Positions 58,697 through 64,000 of a stretch of 64,000 bases of DNA are shown here, piece by piece. How positions within the stretch are numbered: position 1 is the stretch's first letter; each line of letters opens with the position of its first letter. Below the pieces are notes generated by a model. That model searched no databases. It was not told the origin of the DNA and saw only the letters and a list, made by a program, of their open reading frames with translations. Made by a program: the position numbers and the translations under genes. Source of the stretch: Chromatiales bacterium 21-64-14. GTDB taxonomy: Bacteria > Pseudomonadota > Gammaproteobacteria > 21-64-14. The DNA is taken from positions 1 to 64,000 of the forward strand of contig NCBI01000015.1 of NCBI GenBank assembly GCA_002255365.1, read 5' to 3'.

Positions 58697-59515
58697 ATGC
58701 TGCAAGCATTTGTGCGGCGGGTTACCGCCGTAGGCCTGCTATTTGGCTTATTACTGGCTACACCGGTTTTCGCGGCCAGTGGTGGCTTGGACGCGGGCAT
58801 GCCGCCGTTTCCGGCGCTCACGGGGCCGGTGGTGGACCAAGCGCATTTGTTACCCGCGGACGTCTTCAACAGACTATCGCAAAAACTCGCGACCTACGCG
58901 AAGAACTCCGGCACGCAACTGGTGGTGGTGACGGTACCGACGCTCAACGGTTATCCTATCGAATACTACGGCTATCAATTGGGTCGCCACTGGGGTATCG
59001 GGCAGAAGGGCAAGAACAACGGCGCATTGCTGATCGTGGACGCTGGCGAGAAACAGGTGCGCATCGAGGTGGGATACGGCCTGGAAGGCACGCTCACGGA
59101 CGCCCAAAGTTTCAACATCATCCACAACATCATTGTGCCACGCTTCAAGCAGGGCAATTACGCGGGCGGCATCGACGCTGGCGCTGACGCGATTCTCACG
59201 GTGCTCGGTAACAAGCACCATGCCGTACAACAACAGGAAGTACGCCAACGCTCAGGAACCGGGTTCCTGATGCTTATTATCTTATTGTTTGCCATTTCCC
59301 CCCTGTTGTCGACGATTTCTGGCCGCGGTGGCCAGGGTGGTACGCGACGTAGCGGCGGCAACGGCTGGCTGGGCTGGCTGGCCTTGGGCATGTTGAGCGG
59401 CGGCTTAGGTGGCGGCGGCTTCGGCGGCGGAGGGTTTGGAGGAGGTGGCGGTTTCGGCGGGTTTTCGGGTGGGGGTGGATCGTTTGGGGGCGGCGGCGCC
59501 TCCGGGGGCTGGTGA
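58697..59515 (+). CDS. TPM-domain (YgcG-like) secreted/membrane protein with Gly-rich tail
   Basis: 272 aa from ATG 58697 (GAGG upstream). Signal peptide 1-26; TPM domain (PF04536) 35-170 with PVVDQAHLLPADVFNRLSQK, GTQLVVVTVPTLNGYPIEYY, NNGALLIVDAGEKQVRIEVG, YGLEGTLTDAQS; one membrane helix (FLMLIILLFAISPLLSTI) and a tail of GGGGFGG repeats. This matches the YgcG layout and follows lemA as expected. The biochemical role in bacteria is not settled; plant TPM proteins act in photosystem II repair. Confidence 0.88.
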   Translation: MLQAFVRRVTAVGLLFGLLLATPVFAASGGLDAGMPPFPALTGPVVDQAHLLPADVFNRLSQKLATYAKNSGTQLVVVTVPTLNGYPIEYYGYQLGRHWGIGQKGKNNGALLIVDAGEKQVRIEVGYGLEGTLTDAQSFNIIHNIIVPRFKQGNYAGGIDAGADAILTVLGNKHHAVQQQEVRQRSGTGFLMLIILLFAISPLLSTISGRGGQGGTRRSGGNGWLGWLALGMLSGGLGGGGFGGGGFGGGGGFGGFSGGGGSFGGGGASGGW

Positions 59516-59518
59516 GAC

Positions 59519-60139
59519 GTGATCAAATTTTCAGAGCAGGATAAGGCCCGAGTCACCGCTGCGATTCACGCCGCCGAGAAACTCACCAGCGGTGAGTTCG
59601 TTACGGTGGTCGCACGTTGCAGCGATCACTACGTGTTCCTGCCGTTGCTGTGGGCCGCCATCATCGCGCTGCTGCTGCCGGGCGTGTTCGTCCTATTCGC
59701 TGTTCCACTCGCCTGGATCCACGCATACCAGATCCAGTTGTTAGTATTTATTGCTCTGGCCACGTTGTTTCTGTTCCTCCCGGAATTACACCTGTGGCTG
59801 GTTCCGCAGCGGGTAAAGCATTCACGCGCGAGCCGCCTCGCCAAAGCCCAGTTCTACCAGCAGGGTGTGCAGTTGACACCGCATCATTCGGGAGTACTGT
59901 TTTTTGTATCCTTGGCGGAGCGCTATGTGGAAATCGTGGCCGATAAAGGCATACACGAAAAGCTCGGCGAGGCCCACTGGCAGGGCATCATCCAAACGTT
60001 CCTGGAACATGTACGCAAGGCTGAAGTGGTGGAGGGATTCATCGCAGCCATCAGCGCCTGCGGTGCTGCCATGGCCGAGCACTATCCGCCGGACCCGAAT
60101 AATGTTGACGAACTGTCCGATGGATTGATTGAAATCTAG
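59519..60139 (+). CDS. TPM-domain membrane protein
   Basis: 206 aa from GTG 59519, 3 bp after the preceding stop. Two membrane helices (LLWAAIIALLLPGVFVLFAV, IQLLVFIALATLFLFLPELH) are followed by a TPM-like region: FYQQGVQLTPHHSGVLFFVS, LAERYVEIVADKGIHEKLGE, WQGIIQTFLEHVRKAEVVEG. Third gene of the lemA-TPM-TPM set, a common genomic triplet. Confidence 0.83.
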   Translation: MIKFSEQDKARVTAAIHAAEKLTSGEFVTVVARCSDHYVFLPLLWAAIIALLLPGVFVLFAVPLAWIHAYQIQLLVFIALATLFLFLPELHLWLVPQRVKHSRASRLAKAQFYQQGVQLTPHHSGVLFFVSLAERYVEIVADKGIHEKLGEAHWQGIIQTFLEHVRKAEVVEGFIAAISACGAAMAEHYPPDPNNVDELSDGLIEI

Positions 60140-60209
60140 TCGTCTAGAATTCCGCCACACAACGCTACAGTCACCCGCAGCCGTTTCAAATGCTATCGCA
60201 TGCCGATCC

Positions 60210-61676
60210 TCATATCGGGAACCCGATGGCCCGCAGCCACAGGGGCTCCAGGATGAGGACGTATAGGTTCGCAATCACGGATAGCGGGACCCCGAAACGG
60301 ATCGCCTCCCATGCCGATGTCCTGCTCACGCTCCACGCGATCAGGAACGCGGTGACCGATATGGGAAGAAACAACGCGTAGTTCATGCAGTCGATCAGTA
60401 CCAGTGAGAACGGAAGGACGTTGTAGTGGAGGGTCGATGCCAGGCTGATGGCCAGCGGCACGAACGCGGTCGCGGACGCGACGTTGCTGACGATTCCGGC
60501 GCGGGGGATGTGGAATGCGAATACAAGAACCGTCAGCAGCGCCCATAACGGGAGATGGGACGTTTTTAGCGGTTCGGCGATCAGCGTTGACGCCCACTGC
60601 ACGATACCGGAGTGATAGAGTGCGGTTCCCAAGGATATGGCACCGCCCAGCAGGATGAGCACGTCCCACAACATGTGGCGATTGATATCATCAAACTGGA
60701 TCCCGCCGACCGGCAGAAATAGCAGGAAAGCCGCCAACAGAGCGGTCATGCCTGATTTTATCGGTGCGAAAAACCACAGTAGGACCGATATCGCGAGCAC
60801 TGCCACGATCCATATTTCGGCCCACGAAATCGGGCCGAGTTCGGCGCGCAAGGCCGCAAGCCCGGCCTCCGCGCCGGGCATCTCGATCCGGTCGAGGCGA
60901 AAATGTCGGATCACGTACACAAGCAGCAGGGGCAGCAGTCCCCACAGCGGCAGGTTGAGCCAGAACCATTGCCCCCACGACACATCGATATGCATGGTGC
61001 TCTTCAGCGCCGCGACGAGGATCAAATTGGGGAAATTGCTTGTGAGGATGAGGGGGCCGATGAACAGCGGAAGCGCCCCGGCTATCAGGTAATAGACAGC
61101 CGTGTTGAACCGGGCTGCCTCCTGGGGATTGCGCGCGTCGCCGGACGCGACGGATTCCACCCCCTTGCAGATCGGCAGCCACAGCGCGGTCTCGTTGACT
61201 ACCGGGAGGATCGGGACCGCGACCTCCGCAAGAAACAGTCCCGTGAGCACCTTATGGGCCCGGCTGGATTTCATGCACGACGCAGCGCCGAGCGCCATGC
61301 GCTTGCCGAGCGGCGTTGCCATCATGACGGCGGCGATGAGAAACGCTCCGGTGGCAAGAAAGAAGATGTTGGTGTTGAAGGCATTGAACGCCTGTGGCAC
61401 AGGGATGTGTGCAAACAGCACGAGTAGCAGCGGAGACGTGAGCCCGACGATGGCGCGCGGCACGCAGTTGGTCACCATAACGACGATGAACCACAGAAAC
61501 ACACCGAAGACCGCTTGACCGTGGGCCGATATCCCGGAGATCGGGTGCAGATAGCGGAACACGCACAGCAGCGCGAAGGCCGCCGCGAGGCTCGCGAGGT
61601 CGCGGATCGACACCTGCGGGAATCGGGCAAGCTTGATCGGGGCCGTAACGCCGTCGGCGGATGAGACGCTGTTCAT
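60210..61676 (-). CDS. SLC13/DASS family anion transporter
   Basis: 488 aa from ATG 61676 (GGAGG 7 nt upstream; GTG 61679 is immediately before). About 12 membrane segments. Landmarks: NTNIFFLATGAFLIAAVMMA, GPLILTSNFPNLILVAALKS, DVLILLGGAISLGTALYHSG, AGIVSNVASATAFVPLAISL, NYALFLPISVTAFLIA. The two half-repeats with SNFPN and SNVAS fit the DASS SNT-type hairpin motifs loosely. Substrates in this family are dicarboxylates, citrate or sulfate; which cannot be told. Confidence 0.83.
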   Translation of the reverse strand: MNSVSSADGVTAPIKLARFPQVSIRDLASLAAAFALLCVFRYLHPISGISAHGQAVFGVFLWFIVVMVTNCVPRAIVGLTSPLLLVLFAHIPVPQAFNAFNTNIFFLATGAFLIAAVMMATPLGKRMALGAASCMKSSRAHKVLTGLFLAEVAVPILPVVNETALWLPICKGVESVASGDARNPQEAARFNTAVYYLIAGALPLFIGPLILTSNFPNLILVAALKSTMHIDVSWGQWFWLNLPLWGLLPLLLVYVIRHFRLDRIEMPGAEAGLAALRAELGPISWAEIWIVAVLAISVLLWFFAPIKSGMTALLAAFLLFLPVGGIQFDDINRHMLWDVLILLGGAISLGTALYHSGIVQWASTLIAEPLKTSHLPLWALLTVLVFAFHIPRAGIVSNVASATAFVPLAISLASTLHYNVLPFSLVLIDCMNYALFLPISVTAFLIAWSVSRTSAWEAIRFGVPLSVIANLYVLILEPLWLRAIGFPI

Positions 61677-61679
61677 CAC

Positions 61680-62886
61680 GACACCTCCTCGGTGTGCGCT
61701 CTGTAGCGCAGGGCGGGTTGATCGCCTTCCTCCGGCCGCACGACGTCGGAGGGGCGAGTGCGCTCTCGTCCTAGTTACTGGCCTATCGTTTTCCAGCCAA
61801 CCGGCCGCGGGACCCAGGGCGGTCGGTCCGTGGCCAGATTACCGTGTAACCCCATCCCGTCGTAGTGTTGAACGCTACATAAACACCGAAGTTCCGACAG
61901 TATTGTACAGACACTGAAGAATGGCTTTATGCATGGGCAAATTTATTCTCGGCTATGGACCTTGTATGTCAGCTACGCGACAGTTGATCGGGGTATCCGG
62001 GGATGGAACGTTCTGACCCGAGTGCGTGACGCTCCCGGATTCTCCTCGGAACCTGCCCGAGGCCGACCGACGGATACTGAGAAGCTGCGGCAAGTAGCGC
62101 CGCCACGCGCGGGATAAGTATGTAATTGAGGAGGACGCGCCCGGGACACACCGTCTATCACCTGGCCGATCGCCGCGCCAGGATCTACGAGTTGTCCGGC
62201 GATGATTACAACTCGCGCACGGTCACGCTACCGCGGCATCTGACGGCGCGCTAGTGCCATGGGCAGAGCAGGGAAAGATTTCCGGCCCGCCTAGCTGGAG
62301 GCGGCTCAACGGCTACTCGCTGTGGCCAAAGGCTTGCACCATAGGATTTAACATATCGCTGCGCGGGGGATAGCGCGCAATTCGGGAACAGTGGTGTTAG
62401 TGGATGAAGCCGTGCGCGTGATGCCGGAAGGTAGCGCGTATGACCTACTGCTCCACCTACAGGTGATACATCAGGTCGGCGAACCCGGACGACGCGAGGG
62501 CTGAGCCAGGCGGCGCTTGGCGAGCGCACCGGGATACACCAGGAGACGAGCCCACCGATCAAACCCGGCACTCAACGGCCAAGCTGGCAGCCTTCCTGGC
62601 TATGCTCGGCGCACTTGGTCTAAAATCTTGGATCGCATGGCGATCGAAAGAGTGAACCAGCGGGCATCCACCATCTCTGCCGACGCCGTCCTCCCCGGCC
62701 CCTACGCCGCTGTGAATTCGGCGCCCGCTGCCCCCCGGGGGCCGTACGAGTCGGGGAAAGTGCACACGCCTGAGTCAGTTCGCAAGAGCGGAGAGGTGTA
62801 TCAGGGCGTCACGGAGGTGTCGGTAGCGTCGCGTGAAGTTCGGTCTAAATACGAACAAATAAGAATCAAAGGGGGCCGGAGAACGA
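61680..62886. other. Decayed region without intact genes (1207 bp)
   Basis: Between the SLC13 transporter and the ankyrin lipoprotein gene. It contains coding-like fragments: a 42-residue frame at 62126-62254 (TVYHLADRRARIYELSGDDY then NSRTVTLPRHLTAR), a frame near 62393-62505 (VLVDEAVRVMPEGSAYDLLL), and an XRE antitoxin remnant (next entry). The fragments suggest a lost toxin-antitoxin or regulatory locus. Confidence 0.5.
62462..62655 (+). pseudogene. XRE-type HTH antitoxin remnant (HigA/HipB-like)
   Basis: One frame reads RRTRTTRGLSQAALGERTGI then HQETSPPIKPGT, the start of an XRE helix-turn-helix; after a frameshift near 62565-62575 the other frame reads TAKLAAFLAMLGALGLK, the typical antitoxin C-terminal helix, to TGA 62653-62655. 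Two frames are needed, no start codon is clear, and no toxin gene is adjacent. Family call is by pattern only. Confidence 0.5.
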
Positions 62887-64000
62887 ATGACCACGAACCG
62901 CAAGGCGGGTTTCCTCGCCATACTGTTGGCTACTGGAATGCTCGGGGCATGCGCGCGTTACGCCGCCCGCAACACGATCAACGCCGCGGGCATCACCTAT
63001 TCCGAAGTGTCGTTTATCCAGAAGGCGTGCACGGACAATACACTGGCCGTTTTGATGTTCCTGAAAAGCGGCATGTCGCCGAATGCCCGCGGCATCAATA
63101 ATGGAACTGCGCTGGGCTGTGCAGCACAAGGCGACCACGTCCGTCTCGTAAGATTGTTGATCGCGCACGGCGCCGACGTCAATTCCAGAAACAAGTATGG
63201 CGAGACGCCGCTGATGTGGGCCGCATCGCGAGGACAGATCCGGATCATCAAGGCGTTGCTAGATGCAGGCGCCAACGTGAACGAAGCGGATAAGAACGGC
63301 GACACCCCGCTGCTACTTGCTGCCGGCGCGATGTGCCATGGGGCGACGTGCAATCCCAAAGTGGTAGACCTACTGCTGGCCCATGGGGCGAATCCCAAGG
63401 TCAGGAATACCAACGACGAAAACGCCCTAGCCAAGATGCTCAAGGACGCATACGGCGTTCCGGACCCGCAACTGCTCCAGGCCACGGACACCTTAATTCG
63501 ACTCGGTGCGGGACCAGACACCACCGTCGGACCGTACCAGCACCAGCCGTTGCTGACGTTCGTCGCCAGCCGCGGGGACACCCAAGTGCTCGAACGGCTG
63601 ATCCGGGCCGGCGCAGACGTGAACACCGTCGGCAAGAACACCACGCCTCTGATCGCCGCTGCCAGGTGGCCAAACGAAGTGAGGGAGCTACTGGCTGCGA
63701 AAGCGGATCCGAACCTCACCAGCTCATCGGGAACCACACCTTTGATGGCCGCGGTCCACGAAGGGGCCGTCGGGTCGGCAAAACTGCTGCTCGCCGCCGG
63801 CGCCGACCCCAATCCCGTATCTCCAGGATCGTCGGGGCCGTTGGATGCGGCGATCCAAAACGCCAATGTTGCTCTGGTGGCCCTCTTGTTGAAGTACCCG
63901 GTCGACGTGAATGCCGCCAACTCGCAAGGCCAGACACCGCTGCACATCCTGGCCTCGTGGGGTACCCCCATCAGCCCACAGGCCCTGACCGCGATTGCCC
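62887..64000 (+). CDS. Ankyrin-repeat lipoprotein (partial at window end)
   Basis: 371 codons visible, no stop before the window edge. ATG 62887 has GGAG 5 nt upstream. Signal peptide with lipobox LGAC (GFLAILLATGMLGAC), then at least eight ankyrin repeats, for example GTALGCAAQGDHVRLVRLLI and AHGADVNSRNKYGETPLMWA, ALLDAGANVNEADKNGDTPL, LIRAGADVNTVGKNTTPLIA, LLLAAGADPNPVSPGSSGPL, and LLLKYPVDVNAANSQGQTPL. Likely an envelope-anchored protein-interaction module; the partner is unknown. It lies after a decayed region. Confidence 0.85.
   Translation, partial: MTTNRKAGFLAILLATGMLGACARYAARNTINAAGITYSEVSFIQKACTDNTLAVLMFLKSGMSPNARGINNGTALGCAAQGDHVRLVRLLIAHGADVNSRNKYGETPLMWAASRGQIRIIKALLDAGANVNEADKNGDTPLLLAAGAMCHGATCNPKVVDLLLAHGANPKVRNTNDENALAKMLKDAYGVPDPQLLQATDTLIRLGAGPDTTVGPYQHQPLLTFVASRGDTQVLERLIRAGADVNTVGKNTTPLIAAARWPNEVRELLAAKADPNLTSSSGTTPLMAAVHEGAVGSAKLLLAAGADPNPVSPGSSGPLDAAIQNANVALVALLLKYPVDVNAANSQGQTPLHILASWGTPISPQALTAIA

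Overview
The window looks like ordinary chromosome from a GC-rich, aerobic, probably chemolithoautotrophic gammaproteobacterium. Gammaproteobacterial housekeeping genes (pepP-ubiH-ubiI order, priA, argS, mlaA, pntA1-A2-B) lie beside genes known from acidophilic or neutrophilic sulfur, iron or ammonia oxidisers: a Cyc2-like cytochrome-porin, a fructokinase/sucrose-phosphate synthase/sucrose synthase operon, haem A synthase and DoxX. An Acidiferrobacter-like organism would fit; this is inference from gene content, not from a marker gene. No rRNA, tRNA, CRISPR array or intact transposase gene was seen.

Layout. 1-1.9 kb: 3' end of a Cyc2-like gene with a strong terminator, then a tandem second copy broken by two deletions, then a 144-bp MITE. 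1.9-9.5 kb: BamE-domain and DUF1134 envelope proteins, thioesterase/SDR pair, NAD(P)HX epimerase, DoxX, the remnant of a RegA/ActR-type regulator, a PEP-CTERM GDSL esterase and a Na+/H+ antiporter. 9.5-16.4 kb: ubiquinone hydroxylases with pepP, MlaA, fructosamine kinase, HNH nuclease. 16.8-19.6 kb: proton-translocating transhydrogenase. 19.9-21.5 kb: overlapping four-gene sigma-factor operon (sigma, DUF3619, small exported protein, DUF3106). 22.2-27.4 kb: AT-rich island with DnaA-box-like sites, priA, argS, SPOR protein. 27.5-30.2 kb: HDOD protein with small partner, second MITE, haem A synthase. 30.3-34.2 kb: molybdopterin operon moaB-moeA-moaC-moaD-moaE, preceded by a decayed C13-type peptidase gene. 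34.4-37.8 kb: OsmC, MscL with zinc ribbon, Tag, CopD-like protein, DUF3530. 38-41.1 kb: rpe-gph and a trpE lacking trpG/D/C next to it, followed by a 38-bp perfect palindrome and about 1 kb of empty DNA. 42.1-48.8 kb: conserved hypothetical and the sucrose operon. 49-49.9 kb: HEAT-repeat pseudogene and third MITE. 50-56 kb: exported thioredoxin-fold/DsbD-N fusion, GAF-GGDEF protein, membrane protein, GNAT, sulfotransferase. 56.3-61.7 kb: YXWGXW/DUF6600 protein, LemA-TPM-TPM operon, SLC13 transporter. 61.7-64 kb: decayed DNA with an XRE antitoxin remnant, then an ankyrin-repeat lipoprotein running off the end.

How the genes fit together. Several adjacent genes form clear functional units: sucrose made from UDP-glucose and fructose-6-P can be re-cleaved by sucrose synthase and the fructose rephosphorylated by the kinase; UbiH and UbiI hydroxylate the ubiquinone ring; the Moa/Moe enzymes build molybdopterin (MoaA is not here); rpe-gph support pentose-phosphate/Calvin-type carbon flow. 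Pseudogenes, remnants and MITEs cluster at the edges of these units, indicating ongoing local gene loss.
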